Positions 22,297-35,200 of a DNA stretch of 64,000 bases are shown here, one piece after another. Under the pieces are notes generated by a model. That model saw only the letters and a list, made by a program, of their open reading frames with translations. It was not told where the DNA came from and made no database searches. Origin of the DNA: Raffaelea ambrosiae (Eukaryota > Ascomycota > Sordariomycetes > Ophiostomatales > Ophiostomataceae). The stretch lies in NCBI GenBank assembly GCA_002778195.1, contig PCDI01000018.1, positions 445,283 through 509,282 on the forward strand. Direction: 5' to 3'. Position 1 is the first letter of the stretch, and every line of letters begins with the position of its first letter. Both the position numbers and the translations under genes were made by a program.

Positions 22297-24170
22297 GTCG
22301 CCGGTTTGCGAGATATGGCTCCATGTGTTCCAGATTTTGTCATAGCCCAACCGGCTGGGCATATATTAATATTCACCAGCTACTCTCGACAATGTTCCTT
22401 GACAGAAAGATCGACCGAAATAAATCGTCTCAACAACTGCTATGTACAATACCTCCACCGACCCGCCGGCTAGCCCGCATCCTGCCTCGCCGAGTAACCG
22501 TTTCACTGCATCTCTTGCACGCAAGGAAACACACATGACCTGGCTGGTCTGTAGCAAGGCTTAGCTCCCTCCTCCAACCCCTGCACCGGCTTTATGCATC
22601 GCCAACCCGTGTCTCATACCACGGTAGGTCCTGCTCAGTCCTGCGTATAGCTCGTGTGCGGCCTCGTGTACGCCTCTCTTGTTTGGTATCCGCAATATCT
22701 CACAATGTATCTTACACATGTATACGAGTATCCGGCTCTGCTGTGCCCATCCCTGGAAGGGAGAATGCCCTTTCCCGCTTGCCTCCCTGCATGCCCTTTT
22801 TGTTTTCTCTTTTTACCCGTACCGAGTCGTGTTTTAATGGGGCTAACGTTGAGAAATCCCGGCTGTCTGTTTTCTTTTCTCCTGCCTCGTTTCTCTCTTT
22901 CTCTCTCTCCTTACTGGCTCTCGATAAAATCACTTAAAACGACACCCCCCCCCCTCATGAGCACACACAATAGCTATACCGTACCAACGCACCGTAATAG
23001 TATCCCACGTATCTTACGGCCAAGAAAGCTGTAAGGAGCGGTAAGGTCGTAGCCCGGATAAGAAGACAAAAGGAAAAGATTGGCACAACCGCTTATTGGT
23101 CCCGCCCATTCGCCTATTCACCTCGTTTTCCTGTTTGTTGCCCTTCCTTTGCTATTGCCAGCGCATCAAGGTGGGAAAGGAAAAGGGAAAAGCTAGATGC
23201 GCAGGAGGGGAAGATACGGGCGAGAACGCAGAATGCTACTATTAGAAGGCAAAACGAAGCTACTATAGTACCTGTCGCTGTGTCATGATATGGACAGGTA
23301 CCATGATAGGATGGACAGAAAAAAAAAGACCCTGCAGACTCTTTACGGTGGTATCTTCCATAGTCCTTGCAGCTTACAGGATCTGGCGTAAGTGTGTGCG
23401 TGGGCTGTGCCGGTCGCTCCTGCCATTCTCAAACTACTCCGGTGCAAAACGCGTGCCTTCCGCGAACAGACGGAGGGGAAAGGGACAAGACACGCTCGCA
23501 TTGGCTGAGAAGAGGGGACGACGCGCTTCGGACGAACACCGAGATCGCATCATGACGTGCGGTAGCAGTTTTGGAGGATACGGATTTCAGCCCAGATGGG
23601 TTCTGCATACAAAGGAGAAAAAAAGGCAAGGCTCACAAGACGAAGCTAGATTTCCACCAAGGAATAAGCAACACGCAGCTTGCCCGATTCGTCTCGTCTT
23701 TTTTTTTTTTTCCCGTCTTGTGTCGTCCTCTTGCGTGATGCTGAAGGCTGAGTCTCTCATTTGGTTCTGGTTGCGCTGCATGTGCGGCTTGCAGAAGCTT
23801 GAGGCACCGGCAAGCTGAAGATGGTTGCATCAGGATGCAAGTACGGCATAGCGGGTGTCTGGGTGAGCGTATACGGATGTCTACATCGTGTGTACGTACG
23901 AGTACGCCAGCTCTTTGGTGGTAAGTATTAACTAGCAGGTGCGGACTGCGCGACCGAGCTAAGAGGGCTGCTACAGATCCAAGAACAGGCTAGGAGGACC
24001 CGAGACCAGAGAGAGCGGCTGTGCGGCTCTCTCGTGATCGGTTCATCATGTCCACTAACTGGTTTGCCAGACAGCCGTTGCTGCGCTGTTCCTTGAACGG
24101 AGGAACGGCAGAAGAGCAAAGAGGAAAAACAAAGAGGCACTCTCGGCAGTGGCGAAACGACCGAGGCCAG

Positions 24171-24188
24171 CTACATACTATGTAGTAC
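24171..24188. repeat. palindromic ACTATGTAGTA-type element
   Basis: Arms CTACATA and TATGTAG flank a single C. One of the clearest copies of the dispersed motif. Confidence 0.8.
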
Positions 24189-27100
24189 ACCCTTCTTTCG
24201 GGCCTCCTGCTTTGGCAGCAAGCAGCTGTTCGATGGGGACGATGGGACAGTATGACGCAGTCACTTTCTCTCTTTTGGGCTCTTTCCTCTCTGCCTCACT
24301 CTCGTCGGGCAGATGATTGGGGCGCTTCTCCTCTTCAGCTGGACACCGAAAAAAGAATATGTTTGTTTCTGGCAATTGGCTCCACCAAACCTAGACGATC
24401 TCTCTCACTCCTTCTGTCCACTCCAGATACCACCCTCCATGCGAACTGCGACCACTTGCTCTGGCCCTCGCTGCCCTGGTCCTGCTACCTTGGCCTCGGG
24501 ATGGCTTGTTGCAAAAAAAAAAAGAAAGAGGAAGGAGGATGGACTGGTTTCGGCGAAGCGATGCCGACATTGCCAATCCGTGGGTTTGTTCCACGGCCTT
24601 GTAATTTGGGAGGGAAGCTGTTGATTTGTTTTTGTTCTGCCTGTTCTTTTCTTTTGGGGGACAACGAGTTTCGGAGCCATGTGCTGAAGAAGGTGAGAAG
24701 AGAAGCAAGGGAAACTCGCCGAAGACACAATAAGACATTAGAAGGACACACAAAAAAGGGGAGGCCTTGCGACCCCCTGGGCACACCACGGTTTGGATGT
24801 CGAATTCTCGAATCTGTTTGGCTGCGGATCCAACACACGTCCTGTTCCGTCGGGCAGCGCGAGGCGCCGTCGATTGGTTCTGGCTGCATCCAGCACAAGA
24901 AACCCGCCAATGGCCCATGTCTCTCCCTCAAACGCGGCACATGCAGCCAGCAGCCCCGGCCAGGGGGGCTGGGAAGAAAGCTCATAGTCTCTTCTTCTGT
25001 TGCCTTCCTGTTGCCTTCTTCTCTTGTCAGCTGCGGCCGTGTGGCCGCAGCGGTTCCGAATTGTCTGCCAGGTACGGAGGCCCGAGGAGGAACCACAGGG
25101 CAAGCCGGAGGGGCCAGACAAAAGCAGGCCAGGCCAGAGGATACGACCTCAACACGGACCCAATCAATCCACCTATGTAAACTTTTGCAAAGCACTTCCG
25201 CGACGGAAGAATGGCCAGCACCGCCCAATTGGAAAGTCTGAGACGCGTAGCATGTGAGAACGCGCGAAAACCAACAAAACCGCCGATGCCGCAATTGAGA
25301 CAAGAAAAAGACTCAAGTCGAGCAAAGAGGTTGTTCTCTATTGGCCACACTTGATTGATATGGATGGTTTGGTTCTTTTTGTGTTTTCAGAGGCAACAAG
25401 ACACAAGGCCACAACAGGCCCAGAACTCAACAATTCACAACCCACACGCACACACCTACTGTTCACGTTGACCCGAGACTGTCTCGTTTCTTGAAGAAAC
25501 GATGGGGTAAAAAAAGGTGAGGAGACTAACTATGTCTCGGAAATCCTGTAAGACAAAAAGTGGTCTGGCTGTTTGTTATCTGAACAGGCAAAAAAAAAAC
25601 TAGGTTCGTTGAGCCTCCCATCCCTGCTTTGCCGTCCGTGTCCCCCTTTTTTCCTTTTTTAAATGTCTTTGTGTCTCGGGTTCACGATCGGTGCAAGGCA
25701 TCCTTCGCGATTTGGCTATTCTGTTCGCTCACAAGGATCCTCCATCACGATCTAGAAGAGTCCGAGCAATTGCCTTGTACGCCTCGTTAAGGGGGTCGAG
25801 CAGACGGGGATAAAGAAAGAAAAAAAAATTAAACGACAGCCAACAAGAGCCGATCCCAAAATTCTGGGCGGCTCCCGGACCTCTCGAATCGGGAGGAGCG
25901 AAAAAAAAAAAAAAATACAGGCCCGTTTCCATTAAACAGACCGCGAAGGTGTTTGCCAAAGCGAACGAATGGCACTGGGCCTTTTTTTTTTATTTTTTTT
26001 TTTTTTTATTTTTGCCCTCTCTGAGCACAGACAGTCAAGTGACAGGGTCAGGGTCTTTTGTCGGCTGTTCATTTGCACGGGCAAGCAGCGACGAGGTTGC
26101 TTTCTTGTCGTCGGCTCATTTTCCATCTCGCTGTCCTATTTTCCCCGTCTTTCCGGTCAAAGCTGGACGGAGCACGGTGATCCCAAGCGGATGAAATGCG
26201 CCGGACCATTCTTTCAGCATATTGTTTCCCATGACCTGGTATAGGAGAACAGATGTTCCCGTCTGAGATTTTGCAAACTCTGGTTGTGTTCCGCTTCACG
26301 TCTCTTTTTGTTTTTGCCTGGTCTTCGTTTTTGTTGCAATGCTCACTCCGGTCATGGCCTGCCGCAAGCAGCTGTCCATGCAATTGTTCATCCCATCATT
26401 GTCTATCTTCTCGATGCACATCGCTCGAGATGGGAGGTGAGGCATAGGCTATGCAGGCAGCACGCATCAGCTGGTCTTGACTTGTTCCGCGTGCAGAGAG
26501 AGGTGTGTTCTGTGCATGGATGCGTGCGTGTTTCCTTTAAAGCGCTTTACTTGCACATACCGGAACCCAATCTGGCCATTTGTGTTTTAGTTCGGGAGCA
26601 GAGGTGTTCTTTTTTTGTTTTTGTTTTTGTTTGGCTGTTTGCTCCCTTCGCTATGGCCTCTTCGGTTGGGAATGCCGGAAGAAGACAGAAAGGAACGGGA
26701 GAGGTCGAGAGGAATTTGATCCCACTGTTGCAACTGCGCTGTTGCTGTGGGTTTGAACACCCGAGTCCCCAAATCCCACTCTGACCCTGCCCATCCTCCT
26801 ATTCATATCACAATTCCCACAATTCTGCTACTATTTCAGAGCTCTACGAGACGGTCGCGATTGGATGAACAGGGCCCAACCAGAGTCCCAGTTGGGAGCC
26901 AGAAAAAAAATCCATCTCCATGTACAGTGGAGAGACACAGCCAGGATCGAGTGATCGCGCCTACTGGCGAGAAACAGAATGGAGGATGGCTGTAGAAGAA
27001 GAAGAGGGGAACTGTAGGAACTGTGCAAAACTACCCCCTTCCAATGCTACTTCACGGCATGCACCCTATCTGGCAGGAGGCAGGTAAGTATGTGCATATG

Positions 27101-28510
27101 CATGCGATCTCTCATATGTACGCCGTAATCGCACAAGGCTGCAGGACTGCCGGCTAGATGTGCAGTGGCACGTTTTTATTTATTTAATTTCTCTTGCGTC
27201 TTGCTTGCCCGCCTGGCTGGCGGGCTTGCCTGCTCTGCCGCCAACATATGCCAGCCTTGTTTCTTTTCGACGGCTGATCGTTCTCGGGAGCGCTCGAGGA
27301 CACGCATGCGCGCATATGCACACATGGAGAAAAGGGAAACAACATGAGCCAATTAGGAAGGACCGTTACGGGAAAGACAAGGGAAAAAAAAAGCTGTCTG
27401 CCGTTTTCGGGACCATTCGTTTGTTTCAATCACCCGGAAAGAGGCAATGATCCTCTTCCCCCCTCCAAAAAAGAGGTCAGAGTGTTCGCTGCTTTGTGAG
27501 GATCATCTCGCCACCCAATAAAAGAGGTCGGCATGTTCGCTGCATGGGGAAAAGGCAGGCCTTGGAAGGAAGGCAAAGAACACGCAAAGCACAGCTGGAG
27601 CAATCAGTGTTCGGATGTTGTCATGTCCAGGGTGTCCAAGCACACGGCCGATTCTCGCAGCTACCATAGTAGAACGCACAGAGCAACAACAAGAACAAGA
27701 ACAACAGCTCCCCAAAAGAAGATACTATATGTATATGCACAAGAAAAACTTTGGTCCATTGAGGACTCTTGGTTGGTTCGGCCGTTGTCTGGGAACAAGG
27801 AAGAGACGCGTACCACGAAAGGAGAAGAAGTGGTCAGACCAGAGAAGCCTGCAATATGCGGCAGGCTGTGCCAAAGAGCTCTTCTAGCACGGAGCACAGG
27901 GCCAAGAGCTTGGGTGTTCTTGGAAAAGAGCTTGCCCACCCCGTCGGGCCAATGAACGTGCCATTGAACCCAAGCAGAGCTCTCCCCAAGCAAGGAAGCT
28001 GATCCTGAGCACAGCCTGCTCTTGCAACGGCTCATCGCCTCGCTCGCTGTTGGGCTGCAGGCCTTTGCTGTACGAGTATATTGGCTGTGTATTCCTGTAT
28101 CGTACTCTGCTTATAGAATTGTCGAACAGACCAAGGCACAGCATTTGCCGGAGGCTGGCGTGTCTCGCGTAGACTCCAGTAGAGACGGGCTCCTTTGCCC
28201 ACTTTGCTATCCTGCTGCATCCATCGCGAGTGTTTCAAGACACGAACAAGAGAGAGGGGGGCAAAATCATGATGCGCGGTTTTCTTTACGAAGAGGAGGG
28301 GGCGTGGGCAACAAGGAACAGAACACCAGATGCATACCATTAGCAAAGGTACGCGCCTCGAGGAAACCGCTCACCAGAAAGTGGCCAGATGGACTGACTA
28401 CTGTGCGGAGCTTTTTATTGATTTTTTTTTTGGCTGTTCGATGTGCGAAAGCGCTATGCAGCGTTGCATTGTAGGAAGAGCAGCAGGGCGAGGATGGGAG
28501 ACAAGGGGGG

Positions 28511-28770
28511 NNNNNNNNNNNNNNNNNNNNNNNNNNNNNNNNNNNNNNNNNNNNNNNNNNNNNNNNNNNNNNNNNNNNNNNNNNNNNNNNNNNNNNNNNN
28601 NNNNNNNNNNNNNNNNNNNNNNNNNNNNNNNNNNNNNNNNNNNNNNNNNNNNNNNNNNNNNNNNNNNNNNNNNNNNNNNNNNNNNNNNNNNNNNNNNNNN
28701 NNNNNNNNNNNNNNNNNNNNNNNNNNNNNNNNNNNNNNNNNNNNNNNNNNNNNNNNNNNNNNNNNNNNNN
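28511..28770. other. assembly gap (260 N) bounded by G runs
   Basis: The unknown bases are flanked by six G on the left and nine G on the right, so assembly probably failed in a G homopolymer or G-rich repeat. Confidence 0.98.
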
Positions 28771-29545
28771 GGGGGGGGGTAGGTAAAAAAATAGAAGACG
28801 AGGCTACGACGGGACGGACAGGGAAAGACGGCCGGCAAGATATACAGTGCATGTTTACATATTTATTGAAAAGTCAAAAAGCAAACAGGGGAGAGAGAGA
28901 GCCAAGAGTCTGTGCGGATGTCTCTCCTACATCGGCTCTGCATGTGGTAAATGGGTGAAGGAGTCTTTGCCGACTCTTTTTGGGAGTGTTCATCACATCT
29001 GATGTGCGGCAAAGTGGTAGGTATTATACTGTCACTAATACGGGAAGGTCCTGGAAGGTGAGGAAGCTTGGGCGAGAGGGGAATGTGGTACTCTTCGTGG
29101 ACGCTCAGCCGTGCCAGAGGTTTTTCTATTGGAAACCAGAAAGGCTCGTACTTGATCATTGTCGAGAGGAGAAGCCGAGAAAGCAACCGTGCTCCATCGC
29201 AAAGAGAACCCTCTTGAAACCACTGCAACACTGGACGCTCTACGCGTCTGTCGGAGAACGGAGGGGCGTCCATGAAACGGAGAAGGGAAAGGAAGCGAGA
29301 AAGAAAAAGAAAAGAAAAAAAAAGGCAAACCAAAAAAAAAAAGATCGCGAGGGAAAAACAAACGCGCCTTTTCTTTTTTTGACGCGTTTGTGGTGACCAA
29401 AAAAAAAAAGACCCGCCCCAAACCGTTGCATCGCCAGGAGTCTGTTCGCCCGTTTTTAGAGTATTTGTCCTCCCAACAGCCAGCAGGTGACGGGCTTGGG
29501 CGCAGGCCCAGCCTTCTGAATGGCTCTCCCGAGAGCACGCCCCCC

Positions 29546-29611
29546 CTCCAGCAGGGCTCCAGCAGGGCTCCAGCAGGGTTCTAGCAGGGCTCTAGCAGGG
29601 CTCTGGCAGGG
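29546..29611. repeat. 11-bp tandem repeat, six copies
   Basis: The unit CTCCAGCAGGG is repeated six times with small changes (CTAG and CTGG variants in later copies). Confidence 0.9.
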
Positions 29612-30464
29612 TTCCATTGCATGCGCAGCAGTTCGCTTTTTGCCGCTTGCAGCATGTACGATAGGCTCTGTTTCGTGCTGCAGATGCAGATGCACAGATG
29701 GATAGCAACTGCAGGCTGCATGAAAGAGTGGCATGCTGCGTCGCAGCTCTTCCTTTTGTGTGTGTGGTGATGCCTCCTGGGGCCACTGCATCGGAGGCGC
29801 GCATGAGGTGGTATGTTTGTCCGCGGCAAGAGGCGAACCGTGGCATCACTGGAGCGGTCCTCCTCTGGCATCTGACCGCCATGAGCCTATAGGCGTCCTT
29901 CCCAAGAGCTGTTGGTTGCCTTTTCCTGGGAGGCCTATCACAGGCCAGAGGAGTCATCAAATGAGCCATCAGAGGAAGCCATCCCAGGAAGCCATCCCAG
30001 GAACACACACACATCGTCAGATTCTCTTTTCTTTCCCCTCCTGCACCAGAAACAGGCAACCCTTCCCCCAATGCATCTCTTGTCTTTCCGGATTCATCCT
30101 TTCCCAAGTGCCCTTCGCGCGGGCTGTCCAGGGCTGCGGTCTCTCGTAAGACGCATCTCACCGCGGATGGGTGGGACGCACCAGCACACACAGAGGCAAG
30201 GCATCTTTCCCCTCTATTCACTCTCTCTTCTGGTTGAATGGAGCGCACAGACTCCCCAGAGCATTCATCCGCCCCTCCCCCCCCTTCTGAAAAAGAACCA
30301 ACAAAACCCCGTGCAAGGTATGCCCGCCCGACCCCGGAATCCTCACCGGCGCGCATACGCCCCAGCAGCAGGCGAGTGTGTAATGCCCACCAGTCATAGG
30401 GCGTCAGATCTGACAGGTCCGCGTCTTTCTCGCGTTTCCCACGAGACCGACAAGAAAGGAAGGG

Positions 30465-30494
30465 AAAAAAAAAAAAACCCCCCCCCCCCCCCCC
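30465..30494. repeat. A13-C17 double homopolymer
   Basis: Thirteen A are followed directly by seventeen C. Length may be unreliable in the assembly. Confidence 0.9.
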
Positions 30495-30629
30495 TCCATG
30501 ACAGGGTCAGAAGCAGGGCTGGTCCTTGTCGTCCCCCCTATTTCGTGCTTATGCTGAGAACTACGGTCGGTTTGAGGATACACAGAAAGAAGCAAATACA
30601 AGGCAGAGGCAGACCGAGCAGACAGACAG

Positions 30630-30690
30630 AGCATGGCAAGCATGGCAGCATGGCAGCATGGCCGCATGGCAGCGCAAGCATGGCATGGCC
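30630..30690. repeat. GCATGGCA-type microsatellite
   Basis: Imperfect head-to-tail copies of AGCATGGC/GCATGGCA over about 60 bp. Confidence 0.85.
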
Positions 30691-30834
30691 ATCCTCCTAG
30701 CCTTGGCCCCCAAGCAACGCCCTTTCATTTGTGCACCCATCCTTCTTGTGTTCCGGGTTTGGTGGGAGAGGCATTAACTAGCAGACCTGGAAAGTGCAAC
30801 TCTCTTCACACAAAACGAAAAAAAAAAAAAGAAG

Positions 30835-30881
<47 letters not shown>
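30835..30881. repeat. 47-nt poly(A) tract
   Basis: An uninterrupted A47 run, preceded from 30818 by A-rich sequence. Without flanking target duplication or retroelement sequence it is best called a simple repeat. Confidence 0.9.
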
Positions 30882-30882
<1 letters not shown>

Positions 30883-31389
30883 CAAAACGGCTCGGAATAC
30901 CACATTCTCTGGCTCTTTTTGCCCCCCCTCCCCCATCTGGGCCGCTTTTGGCCACGCGCTCAGCTTTGCCTTGCTTCAATGTGGAGTTGAAAGAAGGGAA
31001 AATGGAACGACAGGGGAGGATCTGTTCGCCGGCAGTGCTGGGCAAGACGTGGATGGGAGGGCCTGAATGGAGAACACTCTACGAGCAGTAGCAGAGTCTT
31101 GTTTTCTTGGGTTGCTGCTGACCATGCGGAACTACGTAGCAGTTGCCCGTTTCGGCGTGTTCGCCGCCGTTGTTTCCAAAAGGCTGTGCACAGACACAAG
31201 ACTGGGGGAGACGGGAACAACACGACTGCTCTGCACGACTGCTCGGCACGACGGACACGCGACAAAACGACACTAGGAGCTCGCCAGAGACAACCTGTGA
31301 CAGCCTCGTGTTCGCGTCGTCGACTGGACGTGTCTGTTTGAGAGAACTGGGCACAACATTATGCGTCTTGCTGTTTCGTGAACTCCCTC

Positions 31390-31525
31390 GTTTCTTGGGC
31401 AATGGTAGTTTCTTGGGCAAGAGCTGTTTCTTTTCTTGGGCAAGAGCTGTCTCTTTTCTGGGCAATGGTAGTTTCTTTGGCAAGAGCTGTTTCTTTTCTT
31501 GGGCAAGAGCTCTTCTTTTCTTGGT
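31390..31525. repeat. imperfect tandem array of a TTTCTTGGGCAA unit
   Basis: Variants of TTTCTTGGGCAAGAGCTG and TTTCTTGGGCAATGGTAG alternate seven or so times, suggesting slippage of two related units. Confidence 0.85.
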
Positions 31526-31964
31526 GTCCCTGTGTACCACCTATGTTTTTTTCTCATCCCGGCGCCCGTACACACGTTCTTTGTCTTGGCCCTGCTGTGC
31601 TGGCTGCAAACAGCGACCAACAGACGAGGCTGTGTCGAATGCAAAGAGGACTTGCCACAGCCTTTTTTTTTTCTTTGTCCTTGCCTGGCGTCCCTTCCAC
31701 TCGATGCAAACAATCGAGGTGTCAAGACAGCTTGCCGCTGTTTCTGCTGCTTGATAGAAGTAAACGTAACCAGTCCTAGCAGAGCTGTCGTCTGCTTGTA
31801 GCATGTTGAGAGAGTGGCGAAAGAAGAAGCCGCAGGGCGGCCGTACCGTTCTTTCAGGCCATGGGCGCTCCTTTGCGGCACCCGATAGCCATGCTCTCCC
31901 TTGTTGGAAGACTCTCAAAAAGGCAGACACTCCCACGAAACCAGCACGAACGTAGAGGGACGGC

Positions 31965-32100
31965 ACACAGGACACATTGCCAGACTCACCGGAGAGAAGC
32001 TGTACACAGGATACATTGCCAGTCACCGGAGAGAAGCTGTACACAGGACACATTGCCAGTCACCGGAGAGAAGCTGTACACAGGACACATCGCCAGACTT
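31965..32100. repeat. 37-bp tandem repeat, three and a half copies
   Basis: Copies at 31965-32003 (with a 2-nt insertion), 32004-32040, 32041-32077 and a partial copy at 32078-32100. The unit begins ACACAGGACACATTGCCAG and continues with CACCGGAGAGAAGCTGT. The array ends about 100 bp before the start codon of the orphan gene, so it lies in its leader or proximal promoter. Confidence 0.92.
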
Positions 32101-32203
32101 ACCTGCAGAGAGTCGGCAAGTGTCTGCTTCAGCCAGCCCGTGCCGCAAGGTCACAGCCAGCCACCGCACCGTGCCAAGCTCCCCGTCTCGCGAACGAGGC
32201 AGA

Positions 32204-35200
32204 ATGCCGCCCCGACGTGTCGATAAAGGCAAAGGCGTGGAGAGAGGCCCTGGCGAGCCAGCTGGCGAGGCCCCCCATCCAGAGCACACACTCCCAGAAG
32301 ACATTTCCACGCGGGACTTGGCCACGCAGACGAGCGCTGCCGGGCCGCCATCCCAGGCCACGCAAACAACCGATGGTACGTGAACACCCCTTCCCGTTGC
32401 CGGCCCGTGCCCGGGGCTCACTCGCCTGTCCGCCTTCCAGAAGAGTACCGGTCCGGGCTGCACGCCACTCTGCGCGAGTGGCCGCTCTTTGCAATCTACC
32501 ATCGCCTGGTGGTGGACCCCTACAGCAGGCGTCTTCCCGACAGCGTCGATCAAATGGCCGACGGCGTCCGCTCGCTGTGCCGCGAGTCCCCAAGATTTGC
32601 CAGCGCAGCCCAATACCTGAACCGCCGGCTGCGGGCGAAAGGCCTGCCCGCGATTGCCCTCGACCAGGAGCCACACCCGGGGCCCCGCGCCGCCGAGGCT
32701 GCTGACGGCACGGGGGATAGCGACACGGACGGTGCATCGGATCGAGATGCCCTGAGTCCGGACCCGGAAGACTGCCAGGACGAGCACTACTACGACGGCG
32801 TGCTCCAGCCGCCCGTGGGTTTCCGGCTGCGCAAGATTCTCGCTTTTCTGCGCGACCAAGACGTCCGCCGCGACCCGGACTGGCCCCTGCACGTTGCCGA
32901 CATCGAGGCCTACCTCGGCTTTCTCGAGAAGGCCAACAACCAGCCGGACGGGGATCCGCGTGGACGCGTGCGCACGAACAACGGCAGACACCGCCCGGGA
33001 CGCCTGCGGCCGTCTCTCGTGGACGAAGTCCTGGCCGAGCTGGAGCCGCCGCCGGTGCTGCAAGGCCGGCACACGCGGCGGATGCTGGGAGAAGCCCGCC
33101 GGCTGCTACGCGCGCATCGCGTGTACGAGCACACCCGCTATGGCCGGCTGGACCGGGCGTACCTCCTGCGCGACCGGGACGCCGTGCCCCCGATCCCGGG
33201 CAACCGACTGCTGGCACCGCGGGGCCCCGACGCCGCCGCCGCCGCCAGCTTCCAGGAGCCGATCGAGCAGCAGCCGAGGCAGCGACCCGTTCGGGATGCC
33301 TCGTCTCCACACGTGCCGGGCGCCCATCCCTCACCCGGTGTCTCCCACGCCCAGCACGCACAAACAGCACAAACCGCACAAACCGCACAAGCAGCACGCA
33401 CCACCCCTGACGACGCCCGCTCCATGGGCCAGGGGCACTACCCCGATGCGGAGGTGCACCGCCGCCAGCTGGCTGCCGACGATGGCCGGCTGCTCGCCGA
33501 GACCGTGCAGCCGGGCGAGCATCCCTTTCGCAGCGACCGGCGGCACCCCCGCCGCGGGCCCAGCCTCGCCGACCTGGAGAACCGGCAGTTCTACCAGGGC
33601 CTGGCCACGCAGTCGGGCTGGGTCCACCTGGAGCGGGCCCACGAGCCAGGAGGACGCGAAGGAGGACGCGAAGGAGGACGAGAAGGAGGAGAGCGGCTTC
33701 CGGCGGGCCGCCCGCACCAAACGCACCTGTGTCGGCGGCTGCCGGACGGCACGGTGCTCGGCCCAGACGCGGCGAGTTTCGCCCGGGAGCGGGGTGCCCG
33801 CCGGGCCGGGCTGCAGCAGGCTCTGCAGCAGCTGACCGCCGCACCGGGCGTGTCGGGCCGGGGCCGTGCCGGCGCGGCGGCACGACAACGCCCCGCGTCG
33901 TCGGTGGTGCTGCCGCTGCCGGCGTCCATGGTCGCACAGCAGGCGGAGGCGCCGAATCGGTGGGCGGTGTCGGCAGCCGGCGATGCGCGCAGCCGTGCCC
34001 ACAAAGGAAGCGGCACCACCCAAGAGACCGACGCCGACGCCGACGCCGACACCAACGCAGACACAGACGCCGACGCCGACGCAGACGCAGACGCCGACGA
34101 CAGCCGTCTTGCGACACACCCGTACACGGTGCACATGGCCCGGTACCGCCAGAACCGCCGCCGGTGGATGCACGAGGCGCGCATCACGGCCGAGCGCGCC
34201 CACCGGGACGACCCGGGCTGGGTTACGCTGCCCCGGTTCCACGACGCCGTCTGCTTCGGCCGGGTCCCGTCCCGCGTCGGCGGTCCCGGCGGCCCCGGCG
34301 GTCCCAGCGGTCCCAGCGGTCCCAGCGGTCCCAGCGAGCCGCGACGCCCGCTGGCGCCGGTCGAGGAGCACAGCCGCAAGATGCTCGTCCTGCTGCGGGC
34401 GATGGCGCGGCTGATGACGCGCGCCAGCGAGGTGGCGCCGCGGCCGCTGCTCGCAGACGTGCTCGCGTATGCGCAGCAAGGGCTGCGCGGCGACAGGCGG
34501 CCGGACGAGACGCTGCCGCTGCGCCGCGGGTACGACTTGGAGAAAGGCGGCGATGAGGGTGATGATGACGGGGATGACGGGGATGGTGCGGGTGGCCGCC
34601 TTCGCGTCAAGCGCCTCAGCGAGGCCGAGGCCCGCTGGCTCAAGTTTTTGCTCGTCGGGTCGTCCAACGAGCAGCTCGCCCAGCCGCTGCCCCCGGGCCC
34701 CGACCTGCAGGCCATGGACGAGGCCGCCCGCCTCGCGGCCCACAACAGGGCGGCCACGCCGTCCCGCCCGGCCCTCTGCCTCGCGGCCGGCGACGTCGCG
34801 ACGCTGGCCGAGACCGAGGGCAGCCGCGCGCTGTACCACTGCTTTGCCCAGCGCCTGCAGGCCCTCATGGACGACCGCAGCGACCTGCGCCTGTTCCAGA
34901 CGGTCGACACGCGTGTCGGCGTCGACACCCTGGTGGATGCGCTCAACTGGAGTGCCGGGGGGGCCAGCGGCGACGACAACGACGACAAGGAGGGGGGGGC
35001 GACGATGATGCGCTGTCGCCGCCCCCGCCGGCGGCACTACACCAGCACGGGCGGCGGCATCCATGCGGCTGCCGAGGCCGGCTACCCCCGGCAGAAGACC
35101 CGCTTCACCGTCTACGACGCCCGCTTCTTCTGCCACCGCCTCAGCCGGGCCGGCCGGTGCCGCTACGAGCCCGGCGCGGGCGACGGCCGCATCAACGGCG

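Larger units (their letters stand above)
13661..28510. other. gene desert, central part
   Basis: Nearly 15 kb in which I find no recognisable protein, tRNA or rRNA gene. Frames are short, change with local composition (Phe/Leu/Cys-rich over T-tracts, Lys/Glu/Arg-rich over purine tracts), and overlap in several phases, which marks non-coding DNA. The DNA is visibly less GC-rich than the flanking genes and full of mononucleotide runs, for example A18 near 14190-14207 and T-rich DNA at 17530-18200. CT-rich stretches on the plus strand at 20745-20840 and 22790-22935 resemble fungal leaders but lead to no recognised gene. A recurring ACTATGTAGTA-type palindrome is scattered through it. Confidence 0.5.
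28771..32203. other. gene desert, right part, rich in tandem repeats
   Basis: No gene recognised up to the orphan gene at 32204. The stretch is dense in simple and tandem repeats, listed separately. Frames crossing the repeats (for example 31143-31754 plus) are periodic artefacts. Confidence 0.5.

Noticed and set aside
24252..25241. 329-aa frame in the desert
   Set aside because: No family resemblance, composition follows local DNA, and comparable frames overlap it on the other strand.
30835..30881. Poly(A) tract as the tail of a retroelement
   Set aside because: No upstream reverse-transcriptase or SINE-like sequence and no target-site duplication seen; other homopolymers occur nearby.
31977..32100. 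TGEKLYTG-like peptides resembling C2H2 zinc-finger linkers
   Set aside because: They arise from the 37-bp tandem repeat read in one frame; Cys and His ligands are absent, and the repeat length is not a multiple of three.
31965..32100. Repeat array as a CRISPR
   Set aside because: Copies abut with no spacers, and the genome is eukaryotic.
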